From Fratercula arctica (Eukaryota; Chordata; Aves; Charadriiformes; Alcidae): 64,000 nucleotides of DNA. Where the stretch lies: NCBI GenBank assembly GCA_947846985.1, contig CANTUZ010000006.1:51430707-51494706 (forward strand). The letters run 5' to 3'. The notes beneath the pieces were generated by a model. The model had not been told where the DNA came from. It saw only the letters and a list, made by a program, of their open reading frames with translations, and made no database searches. Below, piece after piece: positions 26,201-36,300 of this stretch (position 1 is the stretch's first letter; each line of letters opens with the position of its first letter). The position numbers and the translations under genes are program-made.

Positions 26201-29200
26201 TTCTGCAAACAGATAGGACAACATTTGTCTTAAACCTGCTGCAGAAAAATACAGTACTATATACTCCTCTAGCTGTTGAACTAAGTTGGCAGTTGCCAAT
26301 TCAGTTTGGGGAACAAGTTCATCTGTACAATTGTAGTAATGTCTAATTTGCCGGTTTTTTACTGGAAAAGAAAGGGTTTTGTTGGTTGTGAGGAGAGTAG
26401 GGGGTGAACTGGGCAGGTAATTTGAAAGATTGCTTTGTATTGTGATTGATGCTTATTAATTAACTAAAGAATTTACAGTCAGAATAGTGGAAATGAACAC
26501 ATCCTCATAAATAAAGTCTGTATAAATTGTTTATTTACCTAATTTCCTCTCTGCTAGATTATGCAGCAATGGCCATGGCATTTCACATTGATTCAAATGA
26601 TGTTATCACCATCGTCCCTTTCTTTGCATTGTGTACAGTGTGAAATCACAGTGGCTTCCACTGGAAACTACGGGTGCCCTGCTGTGCCTCTGTGGGGTGT
26701 TCTCTAACAGCACGAGCCAGCCATGCTTTGCCCTGCTAGAAGCCCGCAGGTGAATTTTCTGCCACAGTGGCTTCCAGACCAGTATTTTTGTTGGTGCGGA
26801 TCTGAAGTCAATTTGGTTATGCAAGTTTGCATTATACGTAATTAATAGAAAGTTTTACAGCCCTCACACTCTCACAGTGCATGTATCTTATGCTGAATTT
26901 GTTGTGAACATTGATATTGAAGCGCTGAGATATTCCCTTCTGCACGTATTCAGGATTATAATGCTAAACTCACAATTAGAATGGTTAACTTTAGAGTTGT
27001 AAACATTTCTGTACTGTACTTCAGTCCTATAAGCTCTCAAAAGCAATACAGCTAAAAAAGTTAAATTCTCTCCTGTATTTTTCCCCAGGTGACTGCAGTC
27101 CTGGTCATTATGCCCATGTTTCTGTCCAGAGAACTTTTAAAGAGGACAGATACTTACAGCCTCTGCAGGTACTTTGTAATCACAGTCTTGCCAGAGTTTG
27201 TTTTCCTCAACGGCACAAGTGGTTTCTCGTATTTGGTATTTCACATACAATTGTGTGTCAGGACCTGCCTGGATAAAAACGATATGCATGTCATCATCTG
27301 CATAGTAATAAATCAAGTGAAAAGATAAGACATTCAAAAGGTAAATACTATCCATTGGTTACATTATATTTCATAGTATAGTTTCAAATTAGCTGCTGGT
27401 CTCCATACAAGGTCTCACAACTCTTGGTAGTTCAATAATTAACTTACCTAATTATATTACTGAGCCCTTATCTACAATCACAATATGTTGATCCAATAGA
27501 TACGGTATGCTCAACTACCTTCATTTTCACATGTAGTACCAAGGGGTTTGAAAACAGAAAGAAGTGGTTAGGTTTTATACTCGTATTCAAATGTACTGCA
27601 AATAAGCAAATTTGTGTTGCTGCTTGGATAGTTGGCATAATTACCAGCTTGGGCTGCGCTCCTGTCTGGCTCTCTCACTCTTGGTCTCCTCCCAGATCTG
27701 TCTGCTCTCCTTCTGTCCAGCTCCGTGGGCAGCCCAGAGCCGCGGGCAGCACCCCGGGCAGGCGGGCAGCGCCCAGGGAGCAGGTACTCGCGCTGCCCTG
27801 CCTCCCAGCCCTGTGCTCTGCAGACAGCCTTTGGCCGCGCCTGCCCTTTTCCTACAGGCATTAAAGGCTGAGCTGCTCCTGAGAGGAGCCTCGGGAATCC
27901 CGTTAGGTGAAATACAAGGTATTAGGCAAAGTTTGGCCTGGCCTGTGGAAGTGTTTCTGCTGTTGTTAAATCAGTAGGGGGCATTTTCTCCTTGCCGTGA
28001 ACGGAGCAGTGAGCCCGAGCCTGCTGGTAGCATTGACACACTGCAAGGCTTGTGGTTCGTCCTTTAGAGGAGATATAAAGCCAGAAGTTACCAAGCTCTT
28101 ACAGCCGCGAAAAATGCTCTGCCAATGCGCCTTTTCAAATACAAGCACAGGCAGCTGCTGTACTTTAACACTGGTTACCCTCAATGATACTGATGGGAGA
28201 ATTAAATGGTAATTCTTGCCTTAGTAGTACCAAGAAAGCAAAGTTGAGCTGATGTGGGTGGAATATATTGGATTTACACTGGTGTAAACACAGAATTATA
28301 TTCTGTGTTCTCTCAATTCCTGCTGTGTATTGCTACAGCTGCGAAGAGGTGTAGAAGTACCTGATATAATGGCTGCAGGTTGTAAAAGAGGATGAAAGGG
28401 TCTCTAAAAATATAATGGACTTAATCCTCAGCAGGTATAAATTGACATTTATGGAGCTGCATCAGATTATACTGTCTGCGATGTGGACTTAAAAAGAGCC
28501 AAATTCTGTTCTCTGTTACAGTGTTCTAAATCTGCAATAAATCAGCTCAGTGAGTAAATGAAATACGTGAGAGAAGACATTGATTCTGTATGTTATTTGT
28601 TGTTGGTTTATTTCATTATTATTATGAATAGCTATGCCTTTAACTGGGACAGGCTCAGTCTTTCACCAGTCAGCTTTTATGTTTTATTACCTTATCAATA
28701 ATGAATGTACATGAATATGTAATAACCAGTATTTAATTAATGCATTCAACATTGTGAGACTAGCAATGAGTAAAATCTAGACTCTTTTTAGAAAAAGAAT
28801 ATCGAATATGAGGAACTCTCTATTGCAGATTCCTTTTCTCTGCTTTTTACTTAACATCACAGTCAGATCAATGATTCAAAGTAATAATTGATTTCCACCT
28901 CAGATCTTTTAAGAAAAGATGGATATCTAGAGAAGGAAAGATGGATAATAATTGCAATAAATATGTATTCTTAAAAATAAAACATTGTTTAAGATAAAAT
29001 ACTGAAACTAATATCTGTCCTTTGGGAACATCAGCAAAAGGAAGGTGGTGTTGCAGCTCTGATATAAAGATGTTTGCATTTGGCTGTTGTTAAGGGTGTG
29101 CGAGGTTCAGTGAAGAGAGTGGGACTATTCATTTTTTGAATAATTGTATAAAGGGTTTGCCAGATTTTAGTCTCTGTAAGTACATGCTAAAATCTCCTCA

Positions 29201-30314
29201 GTTCGAAAATAGGAAAGCCGAAGGGTAGGAGCCAGGAGATGTGGGCAGTTTATTGTAAGGTGTTGAGCGATTCACGTCTCCTTTCTGAGGTCAGTTTCTA
29301 TCCGGGTAAAAGTGTCTTGTGATTTTGGAGTGCAAAATACTCTCTCTGACACTGGGTTTCTTGTGTTTTACACCTGAAAATCCAATCCAGTAGAAAAAAA
29401 TGCTAATGTTGTTTTCAAGTACAGTAATGCTTGTCATTATTATGGTAATATCGTCTTTGTATGCCTCTCAGAGGTAAATACTCTTTTGTTAGATTAAGGC
29501 TATACAGAAGGACTCCAGGCAAAGGATCATGTTTCATTCTTTTTTTTCTTCTATAATTTTAGCTGTCACCCTATTTGACTAAAATACCACCTAGTGCTTT
29601 TAGATACATCTGTGACTCAGGACTAGTGTCAATCAAATACTATTCACAAACAATTTATCCAGAGTATTGCCAAATTTTATCAGGTCATTCTTTCTTATGT
29701 GTGACACCAACTCTTCCTAAGTCAAGATAATATTCAGGTTTTTTAGCAAGTGTGTTTTTGCTGTTGATCTGAAAACCTTACTGATGATGGAAAGAGGGGT
29801 AGAATTCCCAACAGAGAAAGGAGGAAGCAGAGTGGACTAGTGAGACAAATTGTATTAGTGATAGAAATTTTCTATTCTTCAGTCCTTGCATTAATAAGCA
29901 ATTCACCAGCATAGTTCCCTTGATAAGAACATAATATACATCCCTGCTTGTCATGGTAACGAGTATCTTCCTGTGCAAGCCATTTCTTTGATTTTTTAAG
30001 GCATTTTTGGAAGACACTTTGGTGTTGTGCATGCTCTCTTATGAACAAGATGGAGATAATCTGATTCAGAGTGCATAAACAATTCCAACTTTTTTTTTTT
30101 TTTTGCGAAGTCTACTTACAGTTCTCTTGGCTTCCATCACCATGTATAGAGCAAATTGATTACCAGTTGCTATGTCTCCATTGTATTTCTTCAGTGCTGT
30201 GTCGACAGCTCTAAAGACATCAGGGTCATCACAGTCCGAAAATTCAAATGGAAGAGGGGTGGCTCTGCTGGAGAAAAAACTACAGCAGAGTACTAGTACA
30301 ACGAAAGGTTTCAT
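13499..30314 (-). CDS. KNG1: Kininogen-1, high-molecular-weight form (10 coding exons)
   Basis: This encodes a secreted plasma multidomain protein of 609 aa (human HMW kininogen: 644). It has a signal peptide (about residues 1-19), three cystatin domains (D1 to about 130, D2 131-251, D3 252-368), the kinin nonapeptide (379-387), a His-rich light-chain segment and an acidic C-terminus. The cysteine-protease-binding motif QVVAG is rebuilt across the splice junctions of exons 4/5 (D2) and 7/8 (D3) and is absent from D1, as in mammals. The N-terminal Cys (SDCDD) and the C-terminal RCPGKPW, which are disulfide-linked in human kininogen, are both present. The expected role is precursor of the kinin released by kallikrein, cofactor binding prekallikrein and factor XI, and inhibitor of papain-like proteases. 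The start is ATG 30314, giving MKPFVVLVLCC; upstream in-frame codons are not ATG. D3 lacks one conserved Cys (see findings). Introns are 0.95-2.9 kb, all GT-AG. Confidence 0.96.
13883..14038 (-). other. KNG1: Kininogen His-rich (D5-like) segment
   Basis: Fourteen His in 52 codons, mixed with Lys, Arg and Gly in short HKH, HRH and GH units. In human kininogen the corresponding domain 5 binds anionic surfaces, zinc and heparin. Two cysteines sit inside it (GCGHREGHRCGH). I recall none in the human segment, so a local loop is possible. Confidence 0.9.
14168..14194 (-). other. KNG1: Kinin nonapeptide, [Thr6]-bradykinin
   Basis: The codons read Arg-Pro-Pro-Gly-Phe-Thr-Pro-Phe-Arg. It is preceded by Tyr-Ile-Arg and followed by Ser-Ala-Ala. 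Mammalian bradykinin has Ser6; chicken ornithokinin has Thr6 and Leu8. Residue 8 here is TTC (Phe). The released peptide would act on B2-type kinin receptors. Confidence 0.97.
15768..15857 (-). CDS. KNG1: KNG1 exon 9: end of cystatin D3
   Basis: 90 nt, phase 0 to 0, acceptor T-run plus CAACAG, donor ATG|GTATGG. It encodes VPLPCEAQIHVIPGDNKIFP then QVNCSKERSM, aligning with human SLDCNAEVYVVPWEKKIYPTVNC. The two Cys form the last D3 disulfide. Confidence 0.93.
16200..16290 (-). repeat. MIR-like fragment, reverse orientation
   Basis: The text 'actgggaaactgagatagag' within KNG1 intron 8 resembles the reverse MIR motif 'gatggggaaactgaggcac'. It is followed by a T-run. Short and diverged. Confidence 0.25.
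16842..16949 (-). CDS. KNG1: KNG1 exon 8: cystatin D3 middle
   Basis: 108 nt, phase 0 to 0, donor GTAAGT. It begins VVAGQNYHITFTVWKTNCSK, so that with the last Gln of exon 7 it restores QVVAG, the papain-binding hairpin. It carries the Cys pair NCSK and DCEA. Confidence 0.95.
17540..17582. repeat. AT-rich palindromic patch
   Basis: Several overlapping copies of catatca/tgatatg, some mirrored, in KNG1 intron 7. Probably simple sequence; no function can be assigned. Confidence 0.4.
18419..18585 (-). CDS. KNG1: KNG1 exon 7: cystatin D3 start
   Basis: 167 nt, phase 1 to 0. It encodes EETVIPATRTGCPKTIPKDR then the helix LKELLKVSLEKYNSES and KAATVQ. The donor is CAG|GTTGGG, weaker than the other donors of the gene, but its phase and the following exon agree. 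The human Cys of the CVGCP loop is replaced by Arg (codon 18557-18559). Confidence 0.93.
19655..19736 (-). CDS. KNG1: KNG1 exon 6: end of cystatin D2
   Basis: 82 nt, phase 0 to 1, acceptor CTCCAG, donor GTATGT. It encodes RVGKCDAKAYESLHEQLVDI then ASQCKFP, holding the last D2 disulfide pair (human TGEC to NCDIYP). Confidence 0.92.
20150..20900 (+). mobile_element. Decayed CR1 LINE fragment (reverse-transcriptase part)
   Basis: It lies in KNG1 intron 5, antisense to the gene. Pieces such as 'agaaagcagatgttgatccc', 'gttatagacccatgaaactg', 'aaggagagaccaggggtttt' and 'gttgaatacagggtgcaatt' are in the order seen in CR1 ORF2, but with indels and stops. No intact frame remains. The boundaries are approximate. 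Confidence 0.6.
21733..21840 (-). CDS. KNG1: KNG1 exon 5: cystatin D2 middle
   Basis: 108 nt, phase 0 to 0, donor GTAAGT. It encodes VVAGWNYIIKYEIEETNCSK and LTPECKPTSRG. With the Gln ending exon 4 it forms QVVAG, so D2 should be an active inhibitor domain. In mammals D2 is the calpain/cathepsin-binding one. Confidence 0.95.
23560..23732 (-). CDS. KNG1: KNG1 exon 4: cystatin D2 start
   Basis: 173 nt, phase 1 to 0. It encodes CTGCFHPISSDSSKVSEILK and QAIQKFNKHSTEPALFKL then KEAKIQ. The small CTGC loop matches human CLGC. Donor CAG|GTTTGT. Confidence 0.95.
24541..24610. repeat. Old interspersed repeat-like segment
   Basis: The text 'cctgatcctcagctggcatt ... ctttgatggagttatgcca ... gcaccag' shares its layout with 28425-28510 and resembles an old dispersed sauropsid repeat (gatcctcagctggtgtaaat...). 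The family name is not known to me. Confidence 0.4.
26118..26202 (-). CDS. KNG1: KNG1 exon 3: end of cystatin D1
   Basis: 85 nt, phase 0 to 1, acceptor TTTGCAG, donor GTATGT. It encodes KTGECTARVHMNNAEKTSNV then SQDCKIFP, matching human TGECTATV to CQITP. Confidence 0.94.
27158..27268 (-). CDS. KNG1: KNG1 exon 2: cystatin D1 middle
   Basis: 111 nt, phase 0 to 0, acceptor ATCCAG, donor GTAAGT. It encodes AGPDTQLYVKYQIRETTCAV and LWQDCDYKVPAEA (human TWQDCEYKDAAKA). There is no QVVAG at the exon 1/2 junction, as expected for D1. Confidence 0.95.
27640..27880. other. GC-rich islet in KNG1 intron 1
   Basis: About 240 bases rich in G+C with several CpG (gccgcgggcagcaccccggg and similar), inside otherwise AT-rich intron. 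No coding frame of known type is seen. It may be an internal regulatory element or just a compositional patch. Confidence 0.45.
28425..28510. repeat. Old interspersed repeat-like segment
   Basis: The text 'aatcctcagcaggtataaat ... ttatggagctgcatcagatt' is a second diverged copy of the element at 24541-24610, here in KNG1 intron 1. Confidence 0.35.
30120..30314 (-). CDS. KNG1: KNG1 exon 1: signal peptide and D1 start
   Basis: The coding part is 195 nt ending ACT|GTAAGT, phase 0. MKPFVVLVLCCSFFSS is a hydrophobic signal peptide. The mature chain then gives FSDCDDPDVFRAVDTALKKY and GNQFALYMVMEAKRT, close to human IDCNDKDLFKAVDAALKKYN. A T-run lies just inside the intron. Confidence 0.96.
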
Positions 30315-30471
30315 AATTAGACAGAAACGGCCCCTTGAATTAGAAGGCTCTTCAAAAACCAAATGGAAAAGGAATGCCTGACAGGGTTTTAGTTACCGCT
30401 TCTGTTTTTCAGGAGCAATAGCTGAGTAAACAGAGTAGATTGTTGGGGTTGGTTGGTTCTCATCCTACCCT

Positions 30472-30478
30472 GTTTATA
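30472..30478 (-). promoter_or_regulatory. KNG1: Candidate KNG1 TATA box
   Basis: The minus strand reads GCAGTATAAACAGGG about 160 nt upstream of the ATG. A start about 30 nt downstream would give a leader of roughly 130 nt. No transcript evidence is available. Confidence 0.45.
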
Positions 30479-30944
30479 CTGCAAATAAACTTCTGAGTTT
30501 ATCTAAATAAACTTTCTGTGGTCACCAGAATGACACTAAGGTTATCCACCTTGCATCAAGATAACAGGCTAAATGGCTGCAGCTGGGGACAGGTGGAGAC
30601 TAAGCAGGATGGCCCCTGAACAAAAGAGAAAGCAGAGCATCTGTGGTTTTCTGGCTTCTTTTCTTAACATCTAATCTGCTACTGAGACTGAATTTTACAA
30701 GGCTTAAATAAAATACCCAAGAAGGTCACAGTGGCAATCAAGTTCTGGTTCTGGACAGCAACCCTGTAATTTTATAGATCTGTTTATTGTTCAGACTGCA
30801 ATAGTTCTGAGAAGTCAGAACACGTTTGAAAAAAAGTCACATAACTCTTCAACAACACTTGCTAAACCTCGTCCTTCGTGTTACTATTGGAAGTGTCCAC
30901 TTTTGACGCCATGTGGAGAGACTGCCTTTGGGCCATGGATTACT

Positions 30945-31060
30945 CAGTCTTCATAATGTTTGTTATCATTACAGATAGGGAAAGTGATGCCCGAGAACAA
31001 GGGATTGAGTAACGTTGCCTGTGTCTGGCAGGGCCAGGATTAGAGCTGGCTGGGAACATC
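30945..31060 (-). repeat. MIR-like SINE, reverse orientation
   Basis: The text 'tatcattacagatagggaaa' followed by 'ggcagggccaggattagagc' matches the reversed MIR layout (gatggggaaactgag ... ggcagagccaggatttgaac). Diverged. Confidence 0.45.
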
Positions 31061-31889
31061 TGGTGCTTGTCTCCGGTGTTGAGCACCAAATAGCTTTGGT
31101 TTGAATCTGTGAACCTTGGGATTGCCTCAGCTCCAGTGTTGCAGTTGTGTCTTGCTACAAGTTTTGGTTAACGAAAAAGCACTTTAGAGACTTTGTGGAT
31201 AAACTATGCCAGAAATAAGGTTGTTCATACATGATAATGCACTTTTAAAAATGAGATAATCTTCATTCAGCGACACAAAATGCTGGCCCCATTTTGTTGC
31301 TTTTTCTTCAATGTAGCCTTCACACAGCCCACACTGTATTTTATTTTATGCCATTAAAAAGCTACTTTGACCACCAATTTACTAATTTTTTAAGATTAAT
31401 CCCATGTTCTTGCTTATGAGATAACTCTTGTGAACTAACTCATTGGGGTCCCAGGTGTGTCTAAACGGTCTTTACCTTGATGGGGGCTAGAGTATAGAGA
31501 GACACCTGCTTCTCCCAACTCAGATTCCAAGGAGGAAGGTTCAGTGATCAAGAAAACATTTACATGAAAGAGTTATTACATGCATCTGCTTTTCTCCTCC
31601 CCAGAGAGCAATTGTGAACTATTTGCAAAGGGCTGTCCTTGAACGCAGTGGTTGTGGTGTATCACCACCAGCGACTGCAGCAATGGAAGTGCCTGTGCAG
31701 GCCACCCTGCAGCGTTACGCTACAAGTCAGTAACTATTGTCAGACCTTTTCTAGATAATAGTGGTAACCCAACCACCGATTTATGCTAGAGAATGCCTCA
31801 TTGATGTTTACTGTGCAGCCAAACAGCCATAGTAACAAAAAAGACAAAACTTTGGCAACAGTGTCAAGAAAAAAAAAAGCTTACACATT

Positions 31890-31895
31890 TTTATT
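31890..31895 (-). terminator. HRG: Candidate HRG polyadenylation signal
   Basis: AATAAA on the minus strand about 420 nt past the HRG stop. It is the first such hexamer downstream. Confidence 0.4.
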
Positions 31896-32314
31896 TTCTT
31901 TGAATCTTTATAAAGCATGAATGTAGTGCCATGGGTCATTTTTTATGGAAGGTGGTCAAATTTCCTCCAGGTCAGGTTTCCTCAGGTACATTATAATTTT
32001 GGATGATGAGAAAATGAAATATTTAGGTGGTAGTTTTCACTATTAGGCAATTTTCCTTTTTGTTACAACTAAAGGAGCATTGTTTGCTGGGGAGGTTTAT
32101 ACCCATAAACATTGTCTGAGGGACTCAGTTACAGTGGAGTCTGAGGTAGCTGGGATCAAGAGGCAGGTGGGAATGCTTGTCTTAATCATTATTTTCATTG
32201 CTTCTCCTCCCTAGAAATTGTATGCTTTTTCCCCTTCTCCATGCGCTGTTTTCATTCATTGTGTGACTGTCATTGGCCCTGCAACTCTCAGACCAGGAAC
32301 ATCTTTCTCTGAGG

Positions 32315-33340
32315 TCATGCAGGAGAATTTTCTGCCATGGAGCTACGTGGAAATAAAGGCAAAATTTTTGGAAGAACAAGTTTGGGTTTTCCTGGGCATG
32401 ACTTTGACTGTGTAGGGTGATCTGGAAAACCCGGAGATTCTAGTATCTCCTTTAGACTTAAGCCAGTGAAGGGAATACCTTCACCATGGCTGGAGGAGTG
32501 AGGGCTGCGTTGGGATAGCTCAGGAAAGTTTGCAGTGGGAGGTGTGAGAGAATCCTGCTGATTTAGAACTGGAATGCGATAGAGAGCTCCTATTATTTGG
32601 AATGGAAAGTACTTTCCTGATAAGCTTGTCTTGTTGCAATTATGTCTGTAATAGTGAAGATAGAGGTGAAGAGGGTGGCCTGGAGGAGGAGGGTGATGTG
32701 GTCCATGAGGACGGTGAGGACAGTGTGGTCTATGGTGATGAGGAGGATGGTGGTAACGTGGTCCATGAGGAGGGTGAGGACAGTGTGGTCTATAGTGATG
32801 AGGAGGATGGTGGTGATGTGGTCCATGAGGAGGGGGAGGACAGTGTGGTCCATGATGGGGACCAAGAGGAGGATTATGTGGTTCATCATGGGTAGGAGGA
32901 GGAGAAGAGAAATCGTGTAACTCCTCTGGGGAAGGAGGATGATGATGTACTTCATCATTGGGAGGAGGAGCAGAAAGGGGATGTTGTGGTTCCTCTTGGG
33001 GAGGAGGATGCGGTCCATCATGGGGAGGAGAAGGGTGGTGATGTGGTCCACCATGGGGAGGAGGTGGAAGACAATGGTGTGGAGGGTGAAGGTGGTGATA
33101 TTGTCCACCATGTGGGGGAGGAGGAGGAGAAGGTCCTTCATGGCTGTCTTGATGTTCTTCACTGAAAGTATGGTTATGCTCAGGGTCTTCAGGTCTAGAT
33201 TGAGAAAAGGGTGGACATCCATGCCTGTGATGATGCCTGTGATGATGGCTGTGATGATGCCTGTGACGATGTCTGTGACCAAAATGATGATGGGGGTGTC
33301 TCAGAGTTAAATGTCTGCATCTTTGCCCGTAGTGGTGCTG
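32315..33340 (-). CDS. HRG: HRG exon 7: His/Pro-rich region and C-terminal domain
   Basis: 1026 nt, phase 0, stop TGA. The protein starts QHHYGQRCRHL, continues with RHHH/SHHH units, an acidic linker with EHNHTFSEEHQDSHEG, the Pro/His repeats, then FQIIGALYRIPVLNQQDSLT, TANFPEL and SCPGKPKLVLPK, matching human RQIGSVYRLPPL, EANFPSF and SCPGKFKSGFP. The acceptor reads AACAGCAG, so use of the second AG would drop one Gln. Confidence 0.95.
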   Translation of the reverse strand, partial: QHHYGQRCRHLTLRHPHHHFGHRHRHRHHHSHHHRHHHRHGCPPFSQSRPEDPEHNHTFSEEHQDSHEGPSPPPPPHGGQYHHLHPPHHCLPPPPHGGPHHHPSPPHDGPHPPPQEEPQHPLSAPPPNDEVHHHPPSPEELHDFSSPPPTHDEPHNPPLGPHHGPHCPPPPHGPHHHHPPHHYRPHCPHPPHGPRYHHPPHHHRPHCPHRPHGPHHPPPPGHPLHLYLHYYRHNCNKTSLSGKYFPFQIIGALYRIPVLNQQDSLTPPTANFPELSQRSPHSSSHGEGIPFTGLSLKEILESPGFPDHPTQSKSCPGKPKLVLPKILPLFPRSSMAENSPA

Positions 33341-36300
33341 CTGTTCATAAAAACACCAGGGGAGGAAATATTAAGTGAGATGTTAATAGGACAGAAGAAA
33401 GTGGTGAGAAGGAGAGAGGTGGGAGTTAGTAGGTTTGCATTTACAGTTCTGGTGATCTGTAAGGAAACAAAACCTGTGTTTTTTTCGAGATAGAAGAGAA
33501 GGAGTAGATGATAAAATGCCAAATTACTGAAAATCATCTGGAAATACTGCACCATAACAAAATGAAGTAATATAACTAACTGAGCAAAATTTGTGATGGA
33601 TCAAAACACTGGAGTAGCTGTTGTCATATAAGCTGGAATACCAAATACGATAAAGATCATGTCCCCTCCTCTTGCATTCTAAAATTCTTTTGAACTTGTT
33701 TGCCAATCTCTATTCACTTTAACTAAGGAGTATGATTGGACTGAGAGGAGACACCCTTGGAGGGAGTAGTAGGGCCAGCTCAATTCTAATTCATCCTCTG
33801 GTTGACGAAGCAGTCAAAAGCCAGTCTGTCACCCCCAGGCAATAATAAAGGGACATAAACAACCGCTGCAATCATCTGTCAGTCTGGACTAAGTGAGGCT
33901 GGTGTACCCTGCAGGAGAATAGAGCCAGAGACGTTTCAGTAAGTGAGTACATACGCAGGGATGGTAGATTTCACAGCTTATATCTGTTCCATCAGGTTCG
34001 TCTGGATCACTGATAGTTCTTGCCTTGCAGAATCCCACGTGCTAAGCAAAAGAAAAGAAAAAAACAAAACACCAATGCACATATGGGTTCTTGTGATGGA
34101 GCTACTGAAAGTTCAACATTTTAAAAGTTAGGCTAGTTCCTTCCATGCCTAAGTATGTTTACATAACTTAGATCTTGAACTTTCTGACCAGTGATACTTT
34201 CCAGTGATTAATAATGACTAAAATATAGGTTATTTTGGACTGTTCTTGACTGTGAAGACCACTTCACCATGTGTGTCTAGCAGGCTACTGCTCTTCATCT
34301 TACTTCTCTTCTGATGTCTGTAAGAAATTGGTCAGCTACTGATGTCTCCAAAATGAGAAGCCTGTAGGTCACTGATTTTTATTCCTTTTTTTTTCTGTCT
34401 TTGCTTGCCAAACATCTGTTCAGATTGAGCTTTTCTGAAATTTTGCTCAAAGTCCTCAAAACCAGACACTGTGAGGCTATGCTGTTTCAGACAAAGCTCC
34501 AGGTAGAGCTTTCTTCCATATTTATCTTTCAAAAAGTAATTTGTTGAAATCCCTTAGCATTGCTTCCCTTAGCATCCAGTTTGCTGTGACTTTCACCTGC
34601 TGCCCAGTCATTGTCTGTGGAATTGCTCATCTGGAAGAGCACAGAACTCGGGTGGGGGGTTCTGTGTGTGCTCTCTCTAGGGGATACTTTATCTTGATAA
34701 ATGTTTGGGCCATTAATAGCCTATTGGCATCAACGACTACAAATGTTAGTAGCATTTTACACACATACTCCTGTGATGGCAGCATTGAGAACAGAATTCA
34801 AAACCTCTGACTATCTGGCTTGTTCTTCATTCTAGTGAATTTAGCTTTTATTTTTATTACATATGTTTATTAATATATTTTTATTTGTATATTTTAATTC
34901 ATATTATATTATTATTATTTATTATATTCCTTCAGTTTCATTTCTGGGGAATAATTTATTCTGAAATTATGATCTTGCCTAGTTGTTTCTTTGGTGTAGA
35001 CTATTATTGTAAAGGGAAGGTGGGGTGAGGAGAGTACTTTGATAGAAATCTGCAGACAAGCCTGAGTTATTCCACGCTCCATTCCCCTGCAGCAGAGGGG
35101 AAAAAAAGTAACCTTGGGATCATATGTAATTTTTTCAAGATCTGTGACTCATGTTAGTGTAAAAGTTTTTTGAAAATAGCATAAATTATTTACTAGGGAA
35201 TGGCCACAAATTGAATGTGAAAGCCAGATCCAAACTGAACAGCTCAGCTCTAGGTCTGTAATATGCCAGACTCCAGTTACATTTAGATTTGAGAGTTCAG
35301 ATTGGCTCCTTATAGAATAAAAAGGAGCAGCTGCAAGATTAGGATCTGGACTTGGACATGCTGGATTTCTAATTTTGAATTTGGGTGCATGCTTATAAGA
35401 AACACTTACAAATACTGTGGGAAGATCTTCCTGGTGCCACCCATTGTATCCGTTCTCATGCTAAGACTTTACTTACGGCATGCCAGTCATCCAGAAAATC
35501 ACACTCCAATGCCTCATCTGCTTGTTGTGCGGATTTGGAACAGTTGGTCTCTTTTATAGAGAATCCTAAAATGTAACCTTCACGGGAGGCAGTCTGAAAC
35601 CCAAAGGTCAAACAAGAAGTGATAACTAGGTGTATTTAAAGTCCTGTCAATTTAAAAACAACCATACTTCATATTGTTGTCAAAATCCTGTCTACCTCAT
35701 GCTTTCTTTACCTGTGCTGTTCAAATGTTCATCCATATATACATGTATTCAGTAAGGAAAAAAGACTCAATAATTTACACCTTACTTGCATTACACCTTT
35801 ATGAGTTCCAGGAACGGTTGCTTTACTTCTGTGTCTAGTATGCGTATGCTGTAATAATGACTGTTACTTTTACAGCCTGTGTTTTCAGGAACTGCTGCTC
35901 TTGTAAAAATACAAACATCTACTGGATGGCAACCACCCCTTTCCAGTGATGGGAGTGCATAGTGCTGCAGTGCTGATGTTAATTTGGGAGGAAGTTCTGC
36001 CAGTTACTGTGAGATTGTTGCTTTCTCTGTTGCCCATGGTATTATTCATAGAGAAGGCATTACTCACAAGAGCATGGGAGAAAGCCTTTGGGATCCTATT
36101 AAAATCCATGAAGAGGTGTTTCATTTTAATTGTCAGCTGTTGTAGTTTATTTCAGGTCTGTGTTGAAGGTATCCATAGCATGTGTGTGCACAAGTTTCAC
36201 TACATTGGTTAAAAGTGGATGCACATGCTTTATGGTATATTTTTTTAACATAATTCATAGTTTCCCAGTGTTATGCAGTCTATTGAAATCCAATGGTACA

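Larger units (their letters stand above)
30315..32314. other. KNG1-HRG spacer
   Basis: Only 2 kb separates the HRG stop from the KNG1 start, both genes reading leftward. It holds the KNG1 5'-untranslated region and promoter, a reverse MIR-like piece and the HRG 3'-untranslated region. No further gene is seen. Confidence 0.7.

Noticed and set aside
32602..33310. Long plus-strand open frames rich in Gly, Val, Asp, Glu and Met across HRG exon 7
   Set aside because: They are antisense shadows of the His/Pro codon repeats. The minus-strand frame matches HRG on both sides of the repeat.
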